Below, one piece after another: positions 16,873 through 23,600 of a DNA stretch of 64,000 nt (position 1 is its first letter; each line of letters starts with the position of its first letter). The notes below the pieces were generated by a model. It ran no database searches and was not told the DNA's origin. It worked only from the letters and a program-made list of their open reading frames with translations. The DNA comes from Castellaniella hirudinis_A (GTDB taxonomy: Bacteria; Pseudomonadota; Gammaproteobacteria; Burkholderiales; Burkholderiaceae_B), in NCBI RefSeq assembly GCF_047468865.1, contig NZ_JBLGTV010000014.1:11774-75773 (forward strand), read 5' to 3'. The position numbers were made by a program, and so were the translations under genes.

Positions 16873-16900
16873 TTATTACTGAACAGTAATCATCAGTCAA
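16873..16900 (-). promoter_or_regulatory. early leftward promoter (cro operon)
   Basis: Minus-strand -35 TTGACT (16900-16895) and -10 TAATAA (16878-16873) with a 16-base spacer. The 16-bp operator at 16875-16890 fills the spacer and covers the -10, so repressor binding there would block RNA polymerase. Confidence 0.65.
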
Positions 16901-16929
16901 TACCGTTTGGTCATTTACCGTTTAGTAAA
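16875..16929. promoter_or_regulatory. three CI/Cro operators between divergent repressor genes
   Basis: Three copies related to the palindrome ATTACTGTTTAGTAAT: 16875-16890 (one mismatch to its reverse complement), 16899-16914 (about four mismatches) and 16914-16929 (about three). The arrangement is that of a lambda-like operator region with graded affinity. The repressor gene starts 14 bases after the last copy. Confidence 0.7.
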
Positions 16930-16942
16930 CGAAAATCTCTCC

Positions 16943-17734
16943 ATGGACGATGCCGACACCAGGAACCGCCGCGCCCGACTCCGGGAACTTATCGCGCACT
17001 GCTTTGATGGGCGCGATGCTGCGCTGCTTGATCACATCGAGAGGCGCACCGGAAAGCGTCCGAACCAGGGCGAGTTATCGGGCCTACAGAAAGACCATGG
17101 GCCACGATCCTTCGGTGACAAGAAGGCAAGGACCCTTGCGGAACAAATCGGCCTAAACCGGTATTGGTTTGACATGACCACTGGAGCGAGACTGGCGCAG
17201 GACGAATGGCTGCTTCCAGCATTCGTTCCAAGACTGCTCGAAGGCCGTAATGATTTCGATGCTCTCGAGGTCGAGGTCTTCGATCGGCTTGCTCCGCTTG
17301 AGGCTCAAACGGTAGAGTACGTCGGTGCCGCTCCCGCCCAGCGATTGGTGGCCGTCGTAGGCCAGGCCAGGCTTGGCGAGAACGGCTGGTATGACGTAGT
17401 GCAGGAGGTGGGCTGCGACGGCTTCGTGGAAGCCGTGTCCAACGACCCTGACGCCTATGCTCTACGGGTCTTGGGCGACTCCATGTTCCCAGCCATCCGA
17501 AACGGCTGGTACGTGGTCGTCGAACCGAACCATGCCCTCAATCCCTCGGATTTCGTTGCTGTGGCTTTGATTGATGGCCGCAAGATGGTCAAGGAATTTC
17601 TGTACCGCACAAGTACGGAGGTCGGCTTGCAGTCAGTCAACGGCGGCACGCGCCTGACGTTGCGGTTGGAGGAAATAGCAACAATGCACCCGGTCAGCAA
17701 CCTGCTGTCACCGGGAAAGTATCGCGCATCGTAA
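16943..17734 (+). CDS. CI-like repressor, S24 peptidase family
   Basis: 263 residues. The N-terminal DNA-binding part (about 1-75; helix-turn-helix around GKRPNQGELSGLQKDHGPRS) is joined to a LexA/CI-type S24 domain: serine in LRVLGDSMFPAIRNG and lysine in DGRKMVKEF. The usual Ala-Gly or Cys-Gly cleavage pair is not seen; the equivalent stretch is VVGQARLGENG. The ATG at 16943 is used rather than the upstream TTG, which lies inside the operators; the ribosome site is weak. It maintains lysogeny by binding the sites at 16.9 and 18.8 kb. Confidence 0.88.
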   Translation: MDDADTRNRRARLRELIAHCFDGRDAALLDHIERRTGKRPNQGELSGLQKDHGPRSFGDKKARTLAEQIGLNRYWFDMTTGARLAQDEWLLPAFVPRLLEGRNDFDALEVEVFDRLAPLEAQTVEYVGAAPAQRLVAVVGQARLGENGWYDVVQEVGCDGFVEAVSNDPDAYALRVLGDSMFPAIRNGWYVVVEPNHALNPSDFVAVALIDGRKMVKEFLYRTSTEVGLQSVNGGTRLTLRLEEIATMHPVSNLLSPGKYRAS

Positions 17735-17809
17735 GCCCGCGCCTTCTGGTGTGGGTTTGATCCGTAACGAAAAAATCAGTGGCATTACAACAAAGGGTGT
17801 AAATCCAGA

Positions 17810-18202
17810 ATGGACGAAGAAGCACACGACGTCGACGAAAGAAATGAGCCGCCTGCAGATAGCATGCGCCGAAAAATCTTCAAAGTCCTGGAAGGCCACG
17901 AATACATTAAGTTATTTCGTGAGTTTTCAGATGCTAAAGGGATAAACAACGCGTGCCCAGCGTGTGGCGCTGGGGGGTGGCTAGTTAGCTCATCGCCGAG
18001 AACTGGTTATGTAACAGCAGAGAAATCCTTTATTTTTAACTCTGAAGGACGTACGGCATCAAAACTTGATCCCAAGCTACGCCTAAACTGTAAAAACTGC
18101 GGATTCGAGCGCATCTTTGATCTTCAGATCATCGCCAAGTGGCAAGAAGATAGACAGAATAATTCTGGCACTGACGATTATGACGAGGAGCATCATGAAT
18201 AA
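17810..18202 (+). CDS. zinc-ribbon protein, 130 aa
   Basis: Two CxxC knuckles (CPACGAG near residue 49 and CKNCGFE near residue 96) define a zinc ribbon; the ends are very acidic. It follows the repressor gene on the same strand, so it is expressed from the lysogen if read through. Less GC-rich than the replication genes. Function unknown; a moron is possible. Confidence 0.6.
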   Translation: MDEEAHDVDERNEPPADSMRRKIFKVLEGHEYIKLFREFSDAKGINNACPACGAGGWLVSSSPRTGYVTAEKSFIFNSEGRTASKLDPKLRLNCKNCGFERIFDLQIIAKWQEDRQNNSGTDDYDEEHHE

Positions 18203-18728
18203 TCTCGTATCTCTGGAGGACTATAAAGGCTCGTTTACAGAAGCTCCGCCTAAAAAAGAACGAGGGCCATTGCCCCCAGGCGGAGGCGGAGGCGATAATG
18301 GAGACATGGATGAACGTCTTGATCGCTTAGAGAAGCGCGTAGGTAGCATCGATGGTCGTCTTGATCGTCTTGAGCACCGCGTGGGTCACATTGACGGCCG
18401 ACTTGGTCGGATCGAAGGCGATGTTGCGTCTTTAAAGGATGGGCTTTCGGACGTCAAGGTCGCTGTTGCGTCCTTGGATGCCAAGCTGGACATCACCGGC
18501 ATCCGTGCGACTGTAGAAAAGTCTCATACCGATATCTATAAATGGGTAGCGACTCTAGCCATCAGTCTCATTGGCTTGTCAGCGGCTGTCTATTTCGGCG
18601 TTCAGCGCATTGACTCCGGCGCAGTGAATGCGCGAGTCAGCCAGCCATCAGTTATCTATGTGCAGCCAGCGCCTCCAATCTCGGTGCCGCACTCAATAGC
18701 GCCTGACGCGCCCTCACCGCCGCAATAA
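18195..18728 (+). CDS. coiled-coil protein with one membrane helix
   Basis: 177 residues: a Gly/Pro-rich N-terminus, a heptad region with an internal repeat (ERLDRLEKRVGSIDG, GRLDRLEHRVGHIDG, GRLGRIEGDVASL), then one membrane helix (WVATLAISLIGLSAAVYFGV, about 118-137) and a Pro-rich external tail. The start at 18195 has GAGGAG upstream and overlaps the previous gene by 8 bases. The topology resembles phage membrane proteins used in exclusion, but no family is assigned. Confidence 0.6.
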   Translation: MNNLVSLEDYKGSFTEAPPKKERGPLPPGGGGGDNGDMDERLDRLEKRVGSIDGRLDRLEHRVGHIDGRLGRIEGDVASLKDGLSDVKVAVASLDAKLDITGIRATVEKSHTDIYKWVATLAISLIGLSAAVYFGVQRIDSGAVNARVSQPSVIYVQPAPPISVPHSIAPDAPSPPQ

Positions 18729-18749
18729 CCACAAAGCGACAATCCATCA

Positions 18750-18771
18750 GCCCTCCACGGAGGGCTTTTTT
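18750..18771 (+). terminator. Rho-independent terminator of the lysogeny operon
   Basis: Stem GCCCTC (18750-18755) with GAGGGC (18760-18765), four-base loop, then six T. It ends the cI / zinc-ribbon / coiled-coil transcript just before the rightward early promoter. Confidence 0.85.
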
Positions 18772-18813
18772 GTGGGCGCTCGGTTTTGGTGGGGGTTTCC
18801 CTTACGCAGAATA

Positions 18814-18856
18814 ATTACCAAACAGTATTGACAATGAAATTACTGTTTAGTAATAT
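18814..18856 (+). promoter_or_regulatory. CI-type rightward promoter with two operators
   Basis: A near-perfect sigma-70 promoter: TTGACA at 18828-18833, 17-base spacer, TAATAT at 18851-18856. A perfect 16-bp palindrome ATTACTGTTTAGTAAT (18839-18854) fills the spacer and overlaps the -10; a second copy with two mismatches (18814-18829) overlaps the -35. The same layout occurs at the cro promoter, so both should be shut off by the same repressor. Confidence 0.8.
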
Positions 18857-18891
18857 TCATTCATCGCATCACCAACCGCACGGAGCCAGAC

Positions 18892-19080
18892 ATGACCAAG
18901 ACCGAAGCAATCACGAACGCAGTCGCCCGCTACATCAAGAACGGCGGCAACGAGCAGGCCGGCCTAAAGCTGGTGGCCGAGCTGATCGCAGAACCCTGGT
19001 GCTTGGCTGAGTCGCTGCGCTACTGGAATCTGGCGACGAACAGCAAGGCGGCAGGGATGGCCGAAGCGCTTCTGTCCTAA
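18892..19080 (+). CDS. small early protein, 62 aa
   Basis: MTKTEAITNAVARYIKNGGN..., a short helical protein with CGGAG before its ATG. It is the first gene behind the rightward CI-type promoter, the place of an N-like or anti-repressor gene, but the sequence shows no such motif. Function unknown. Confidence 0.6.
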   Translation: MTKTEAITNAVARYIKNGGNEQAGLKLVAELIAEPWCLAESLRYWNLATNSKAAGMAEALLS

Positions 19081-19101
19081 TCCATCTGCCCGGAAACGGG
19101 C

Positions 19102-19546
19102 GCTTCGACAAGGGCCTTCATTGAGGGTCTTTATCGAAGCAAGCATCCCCAAGCCTAGGCCCCAGGGCCAGCGACAGGGATGCAGCAACAGCGGCAACGG
19201 CCGCAGCCGGGAAACCGGATGATCTTTAAAAACCGAAGACGATGAATACCGGCCCCGCGCCCTATACGGATGCAGGTTTGGCCGGCTGCGCAACACGCGA
19301 TCCCGCAGGAGCAAAAGGGTCGAAATCCGGCGAGTGTCAGCCAGGCCCTAGAGTGGGCCGTAGTACGCAGACAGGAACCGGGGACGGCGAAAGCCGCGCC
19401 CACACACTGCCCTGGTGGCGTCGTAACCAGGGAGACGATTTCCCGGCCCAACCGGGAAGCGCTGTGCAAGTCAGCAATCTGCGCCCAGGCATCGCGGCAT
19501 CTTGCCGGGCGCGGAGTTATTCAAGGCGGCATTGATTCAGTGCCGC
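19102..19546 (+). ncRNA. hairpin-rich non-coding block 1 (candidate structured RNA)
   Basis: The 487-base gap has no convincing gene but a chain of perfect inverted repeats: 19102-19108/19134-19140, 19143-19149/19177-19183 (with an inner GGCC pair), 19191-19195/19200-19204, 19207-19210/19215-19218 (GAAA loop), 19249-19254/19280-19285, 19344-19348/19355-19359, 19385-19388/19393-19396 (GAAA loop), 19410-19416/19426-19432, 19440-19446/19452-19458, 19481-19486/19507-19512 (plus inner 19488-19491/19503-19506) and 19526-19531/19541-19546. Two open frames here carry atypical protein sequence. It lies on the transcript from the promoter at 18.8 kb. Confidence 0.4.
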
Positions 19547-19567
19547 GCTGAATGATAAGGAGATCCT

Positions 19568-20182
19568 ATGAGCAACGTCATTTACATGATCGAGAGCGGA
19601 AAGGCCCTTGATCTGGTCAGGCATCACATCGCGGAGGTAAAGCGAGTCAGGCAGCAAAACCACGATCTTGCCGAGGAGTTGGGTGCTGATCGCTACCGGG
19701 TGCGGATTGGTGACGGAGTTATCACGACAGTCGAATTTAAAGAGCGCATACACCCTGAGTTCACCAAGCCTGGAAAATACGGGAGCAGGCCGAAAAAAGG
19801 GACCGAGTGGGCAAAAAGGTTTGCTGCACAGGAGGGACACGCCAGCGAATCAAGCGTTATATCGGAGGCGTTCAACGTGCCTCTTAGAATCAGTTACCAG
19901 GGCGAGGATTGCCACGGCTCTAGTTGCATCGGTTCACCGCTACAGGAATGCGGATTTCTCTTTCTTTCAGTAGATGGTCCGTACGCACTATGGATTCCAG
20001 ATGTGCGGGCAGAGGTCGAGCAGCGTGAGCGCCAGGGCTACACGGTTTCCGAGCCAGCCAAATCGTTTGACATGCAGCTAGAAGGCTGCCGACGTATAGA
20101 ACGTGAGGAATGGCAAATACTGGTTGCTCAGCATGAGCTTGAAAAAAAACGCGCAGCCAAAACCACAGGAACCACCCCATGA
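19568..20182 (+). CDS. hypothetical phage protein, 204 aa
   Basis: 204 residues with AAGGAG before the ATG. Mixed helix and strand; C-terminal half is helical and charged (EVEQRERQGYTVSEPAKSFD). No motif recognised. It ends overlapping the acyl carrier protein gene by an ATGA. Confidence 0.65.
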   Translation: MSNVIYMIESGKALDLVRHHIAEVKRVRQQNHDLAEELGADRYRVRIGDGVITTVEFKERIHPEFTKPGKYGSRPKKGTEWAKRFAAQEGHASESSVISEAFNVPLRISYQGEDCHGSSCIGSPLQECGFLFLSVDGPYALWIPDVRAEVEQRERQGYTVSEPAKSFDMQLEGCRRIEREEWQILVAQHELEKKRAAKTTGTTP

Positions 20183-20421
20183 CCAACATAACCGCAATCC
20201 AATCCAGCACCTACAAGATCATTTCTGAGTGCCTGGGCATCCCTGAATCAAGCATCACGCCAGACTCAAGCCTAGACAGCCTGGGCGCTGATTCTCTGGA
20301 TGTCATTGAAATCGTGATGGCCCTGGAAGACCGCATGGGGATCGAAATCAGTGATGCTGAATTCGAGGCCTGCGAGTCTGTGCGGGACGTCATCGAGCTT
20401 GTTGAAAGGCTGCGGCCATGA
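20179..20421 (+). CDS. phage-encoded acyl carrier protein
   Basis: 80 residues, the normal ACP length. The phosphopantetheine site is intact: LGADSLDVIEIVMALEDRMG, serine at about residue 40, followed by IEISDAEFEACESVRDVI as in AcpP helices III-IV. It carries acyl chains as thioesters after loading by host AcpS. It is fused by ATGA overlaps to small phage genes on both sides, so it belongs to the phage operon, with no synthase or transferase gene nearby. It could feed host lipid metabolism, modify a phage protein, or bind host ACP partners. Confidence 0.88.
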   Translation: MTNITAIQSSTYKIISECLGIPESSITPDSSLDSLGADSLDVIEIVMALEDRMGIEISDAEFEACESVRDVIELVERLRP

Positions 20422-20801
20422 CCACTGAAACCAAGATCCTGACGGACGAATTCATATCAGCGTTGTGGGACGAAATTCACGCCTCTTTTAGTCGTGAGAC
20501 GTTCCGCATGAGTCATCATGACTTTGCCCGGCACATCGAAGCCGCCGTCCTGCAATCCTACGAATCCCAACTGCTGCGCCTGCTGGTCGATATCCGCTTC
20601 GCCGCTGGCGACGACGGAAAGCGGATGCAGCCGGAGCTGGTCGAGCATATCGCGGCGCTGAGGAAGGATGCGGAGCGGTATCGGTGGCTCAAAGCCAATA
20701 TTCAAGATGATTACACGCTTCCAGGCGGCTATTACATACCCGATGAAGATACCGGCACGTGGGACAAAACTGTTGACACCGCAATGGAGCAAAAGCCATG
20801 A
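20418..20801 (+). CDS. hypothetical phage protein, 127 aa
   Basis: 127 residues; contains HIAALRKDAERYRWLKANI, a motif common to small variable phage proteins and present again at 36.6 kb (DREDALRYRWLRDN). Helical N-terminus, acidic end. ATGA overlaps at both sides. Function unknown. Confidence 0.6.
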   Translation: MTTETKILTDEFISALWDEIHASFSRETFRMSHHDFARHIEAAVLQSYESQLLRLLVDIRFAAGDDGKRMQPELVEHIAALRKDAERYRWLKANIQDDYTLPGGYYIPDEDTGTWDKTVDTAMEQKP

Positions 20802-21163
20802 GCAAGATTCAGGCTCCCGAACCGGTGGCGGCGGTATGTCACGACTACGATCTGTTTTTCATGGGCGGAGGCCCAATTGCAGATCTTGTAAAACGCCTTG
20901 ACGTCAAGGTTGGCGACTGGCTCATCACCACCACCCAAGCCGAAGCCTACGCAGCCGCCAGGGTGGCGGCGGCGCTGGAAAAGGCGGCCCGGGCTTGCGA
21001 GTCCCGCATTCGCACAGGCGATCCAGGCATAGACACCACAGATGTCGATATAGAGGCCGTCGCTTGCGCTGCTGCCGTCCGCAACCTGATTTCAAGCGAC
21101 GAATACCAGAGCGACGTCCAGGCGGCGGCGGGCGGCCTGACTCAAACGCCGCTTGAATACTGA
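20798..21163 (+). CDS. hypothetical phage protein, 121 aa, paralogue of 32396-32698
   Basis: Contains LITTTQAEAYAAARVAAALEKAA, nearly the same as LITTAQAEAYAAAVRREALEQAA in the gene at 32.4 kb, and both start with a PEPVA stretch. These are two members of one small family inside the same phage. The C-terminal 60 residues differ. Role unknown. Confidence 0.6.
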   Translation: MSKIQAPEPVAAVCHDYDLFFMGGGPIADLVKRLDVKVGDWLITTTQAEAYAAARVAAALEKAARACESRIRTGDPGIDTTDVDIEAVACAAAVRNLISSDEYQSDVQAAAGGLTQTPLEY

Positions 21164-21178
21164 CCCCAGAGATTAACC

Positions 21179-21337
21179 CTAGCGGTGACGTTTGCCGGGA
21201 TTTTTCTTGTGATGGATATTCGGGCCACGCTCTTTACTCACATGTTTGCTGCTTCGAGTGGTAAGGGTCACGCCTTTTGGGAGAACGGGACGGGGAGTGC
21301 GCTTACGGTCGGCTTCAGTAACGATCTTATTGCCCAT
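21179..21337 (-). CDS. small very basic protein, 52 aa
   Basis: Starts MGNKIVTEADRKRTPRPVLP and ends GPNIHHKKNPGKRHR; strongly positive, probably nucleic-acid binding. It is the only leftward gene in this stretch. GAGGAAG precedes the ATG at 21337. It is set against the rightward operon and could act as a small regulator. Confidence 0.5.
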   Translation of the reverse strand: MGNKIVTEADRKRTPRPVLPKGVTLTTRSSKHVSKERGPNIHHKKNPGKRHR

Positions 21338-21458
21338 GGAAATCTTCCTCAAGTTTAGGTAAATCCTGTCATTGTCACACATTTGCACTCAAACGCCAGC
21401 CTGTAGGCGCACAGGCCCGACCCCACGGTGAGCGGGGCATCCCGGATGCAAGGCCAGG

Positions 21459-21631
21459 GCCATCACATAGGCGGCGGCGTGGAGAATCGGAGACACGCAA
21501 AGACAGAGCGGGGCTGTCAGAAATAAAGCCCGCTGAGGAAGGAGGGCATCCGATCCGCCACTGGAAGTACCGAAAGGTGAACAAGCGGGAATGCATCGCC
21601 GGGGTAACGTCCGGCCCGCCTATGTGATGGC
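21459..21631 (+). ncRNA. structured non-coding block 2 closed by a 16-bp stem
   Basis: A perfect 16-bp inverted repeat (21459-21474 with 21616-21631) closes a 173-base segment containing further hairpins at 21477-21481/21494-21498, 21507-21515/21527-21534 (one bulge) and 21598-21602/21611-21615. A hairpin with six pairs (21399-21404/21411-21416) lies just before it. No convincing gene is present between 21338 and the tRNA at 21876. The form is that of a multibranch RNA; identity unknown. Confidence 0.4.
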
Positions 21632-21875
21632 TTGAAGAACTCGGGTAATCAGCCCCGGCCCTGGCGAGGGCGTGAAGCGATAGGCCGCAAACCGAATGTC
21701 GCAATCGTACGCAGCCATCAAATCGAAGCGGATGCCGTCGCGCCCCGTCCTAGGCGGGAGGATCTACGCCACCGGCGCGGACGCAGCTTCGCGGTAGCGA
21801 CGATATAAGCCAGGAGCGCAGCTTGACGGCTGCAATCCGACCCGTCTGGCCCCGGACGTACAAACGGGCACAAAC

Positions 21876-21962
21876 GGGCGCCGAGCGGCATTGGCGACTG
21901 CAGCAGACTGTAAATCTGTATCCCCAAGGGGAAACCCGGTTCGATTCCGGGGGCGCCCACCA
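21876..21962 (+). tRNA. tRNA-Tyr (GTA), CCA encoded
   Basis: All arms can be drawn: acceptor 21876-21882/21952-21958, D stem GCGG/CTGC, anticodon stem 21903-21907/21915-21919 with anticodon GTA at 21910-21912, a long class II variable arm (CCCC/GGGG) as expected for bacterial tRNA-Tyr, and a T arm with TTCGATT. ACCA is encoded at the 3' end. It lies inside the phage early region, so it supplements host tRNA rather than marking an attachment site. Confidence 0.92.
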
Positions 21963-22035
21963 ATTTCAGTGCCAGCAAAGCTGGGATGGAGCATCGTGGG
22001 ATGATGCAACCAGCATCCCACGCCAAAGGAGCATC

Positions 22036-22314
22036 ATGGACGAACAATTTCCGCGCCAGACGTGGCGCTTGCTGCCGAGTTACCGGCTCAAGGAAGTCAC
22101 GCTTGTGGCTGTCACCAACGACTACTACGGCACCCACTACAAAACAGCGGAGGCGACTTATATCTCTGCGGCCGACGTTTGGCCGACGCGAGAAGAAGCC
22201 ATCGCTGCGGGGCATCGGTGCCTGGACGAACAACAGAAGGCGCTCGAAAAGCGGGCCGACGTCATCAACAAGCGCCGCGCCGAGCTGGACAAGGCCGCCA
22301 AGCAGCGCACCTGA
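22036..22314 (+). CDS. hypothetical phage protein, 92 aa
   Basis: Starts MDEQFPRQTWRLLPSYRLKE with AAGGAG eight bases before the ATG; an N-terminal beta part is followed by a basic coiled-coil helix (EQQKALEKRADVINKRRAEL). Located between the tRNA gene and a structured non-coding block. Not recognised. Confidence 0.55.
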   Translation: MDEQFPRQTWRLLPSYRLKEVTLVAVTNDYYGTHYKTAEATYISAADVWPTREEAIAAGHRCLDEQQKALEKRADVINKRRAELDKAAKQRT

Positions 22315-22574
22315 TCAAGCCGAGCATCCAAACGCTACCGCTGCCAGGGCGGCCCCGTAAGGGATAACCTGGACGCCCCAGCGGACGGTGGGCGGTGCAG
22401 CAAACATCCGCATCCAGAGCGCCCCGCGTACTCTGTCTGATCTGATCCTCTAAGCCCGTCGGGTCGGGCAGGTACGCGAAAAGCGGCGCGAGAGCGCAGG
22501 ACAGCCCGGACAAGATGCGCCTCCAAGTCCTCTATGGGCGTGATCTGGACGCTTGATCCCACGACACGGGATCA

Positions 22575-22765
22575 CCCACATCAGGCCGTTCTGGCCCGGT
22601 CAGGCACTTGCCCGCCTGCCGAATTCCTTAACTTGTCGCGTTCGTGGTTGAACAGAACCGGGGGCTTATACCGGGCGGCCAGTGCGGCCTGATGTGGGGC
22701 AACTGTGAGCCTGAAAAGGCCGCGAATCCTAGGGTAGCGGAGCCGTCTTAGCCGGTTCGCCCCAC
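22575..22765 (+). ncRNA. structured non-coding block 3, switch-like pairing
   Basis: The 471-base gap between genes holds a perfect 14-bp inverted repeat (22575-22588 with 22685-22698), extended by six more pairs (22591-22596/22677-22682), with inner hairpins at 22601-22605/22614-22618 and 22646-22649/22656-22659. The 3' arm overlaps GTGGGGC (22694-22700), which is also complementary to GCCCCAC (22759-22765), so two folds exclude each other 22 bases before the next gene's start. No gene is convincing in 22315-22786. Confidence 0.35.
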
Positions 22766-22786
22766 AACTATCTCAGGAGACTGATC

Positions 22787-22999
22787 ATGCAAACAATCCA
22801 AAATCCGCGCCTGTACGTCAAGCGCAAAGCCAGCGCCGAGGGCCGCGCACCACGCACGATGGATGAAGCGTTTCCGCAGTACCCGGGCCCCGACTATCGA
22901 GAGCCGTCGCTGATGGAAAAAATCGGGGACTGCGTGGTTGTCGCTGCTGCTGCTGCGGCATTCGGCTTGGCGGCCTACTACGGCCCAGCGATTCTGTGA
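22787..22999 (+). CDS. small membrane protein, 70 aa
   Basis: A 45-residue polar N-terminus (MQTIQNPRLYVKRKASAEGR...) leads to one hydrophobic Ala-rich helix (CVVVAAAAAAFGLAAYYGPA). AGGAG lies eight bases before the ATG. It directly follows the switch-like structured block and may be controlled by it. Confidence 0.55.
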   Translation: MQTIQNPRLYVKRKASAEGRAPRTMDEAFPQYPGPDYREPSLMEKIGDCVVVAAAAAAFGLAAYYGPAIL

Positions 23000-23007
23000 A
23001 GCCTTTG

Positions 23008-23295
23008 ATGAACACCAACACAACCCCCGGCCCCTGGAGCTTGGACGCCAGCACCGGCCCCATTCGGGTCATCGCCAAGGGCGTCGTGATCTGCGATGTG
23101 GCCCCGCACCGTGGCGGCGTGGGGATGGCCAACGGCAGGCAGATTGCGGCATCCCCAGCCATGCTGGATGCCCTGCTGGCCGCCCTGTCGTTTGTCGAAG
23201 ATGCGGAACAAGACCCGGGCTACCGACCCGGTTACGCCGCATCCATAGCCAGGGAAATTCGAGCGGCCATCAAATCAGCTACGGAGGAGCCGTGA
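23008..23295 (+). CDS. hypothetical phage protein, 95 aa (TPGPW family)
   Basis: Starts MNTNTTPGPWSLDASTGPIR; the TPGPW opening followed by ASPAMLDALLAALSFVEDAE is a common pattern in small phage proteins of unknown role. A GTG at 22996 overlapping the previous stop is an equally possible start. The gene ends overlapping the next one (GTGA). Confidence 0.6.
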   Translation: MNTNTTPGPWSLDASTGPIRVIAKGVVICDVAPHRGGVGMANGRQIAASPAMLDALLAALSFVEDAEQDPGYRPGYAASIAREIRAAIKSATEEP

Positions 23296-23600
23296 TTCTG
23301 AACACGCACATCCAGGGCATCCCGTGCCAAGTGTCGGTGACGCACTACACGCCAGCCGACCCTGGGCGGATCACAGGCCCAGTTGATCGTTGTTACCCGC
23401 CGGAACCCGCTGAAGTCGAATTTGATGTGTTGGATCGGCGCGGCCGACCTGCACCCTGGCTGGAACGCAAGATGGGCGATGCCGACGCGAGGGCCGTCGA
23501 GCAAGAAATCATCGCCGCGCACGAATCCGCAGCGGCTGAAGCGAAAGCTGAGGCTCGGATCGAGGCGCTGGAATTTAAGGAATGGGGAGCATACGCATGA
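23292..23600 (+). CDS. hypothetical phage protein, 102 aa
   Basis: GTG start at 23292, overlapping the previous stop, with GGAGG five bases before it. Begins VILNTHIQGIPCQVSVTHYT; the middle is Pro-rich beta, the end an Ala/Glu helix (AHESAAAEAKAEARIEALEF). The same frame extends further upstream only as a shadow. Ends ATGA into the annealing-protein candidate. Confidence 0.6.
   Translation: MILNTHIQGIPCQVSVTHYTPADPGRITGPVDRCYPPEPAEVEFDVLDRRGRPAPWLERKMGDADARAVEQEIIAAHESAAAEAKAEARIEALEFKEWGAYA

Noticed and set aside
19242..19551. Two overlapping plus-strand frames in the gap before the 204-aa gene
   Set aside because: Pro/Arg/Gly-rich, no good ribosome site, and both run through a series of perfect hairpins; a structured RNA explains the sequence better. 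A low chance remains that one is real.
21876..21962. tRNA-Tyr as prophage attachment site
   Set aside because: It lies mid-prophage with phage genes on both sides and more than 17 kb from the integrase; no duplicated 3' half was seen.
22694..22765. Second tRNA gene
   Set aside because: A seven-pair closing stem is present, but D, anticodon and T arms cannot be drawn in standard form; kept only as part of a switch-like structure.
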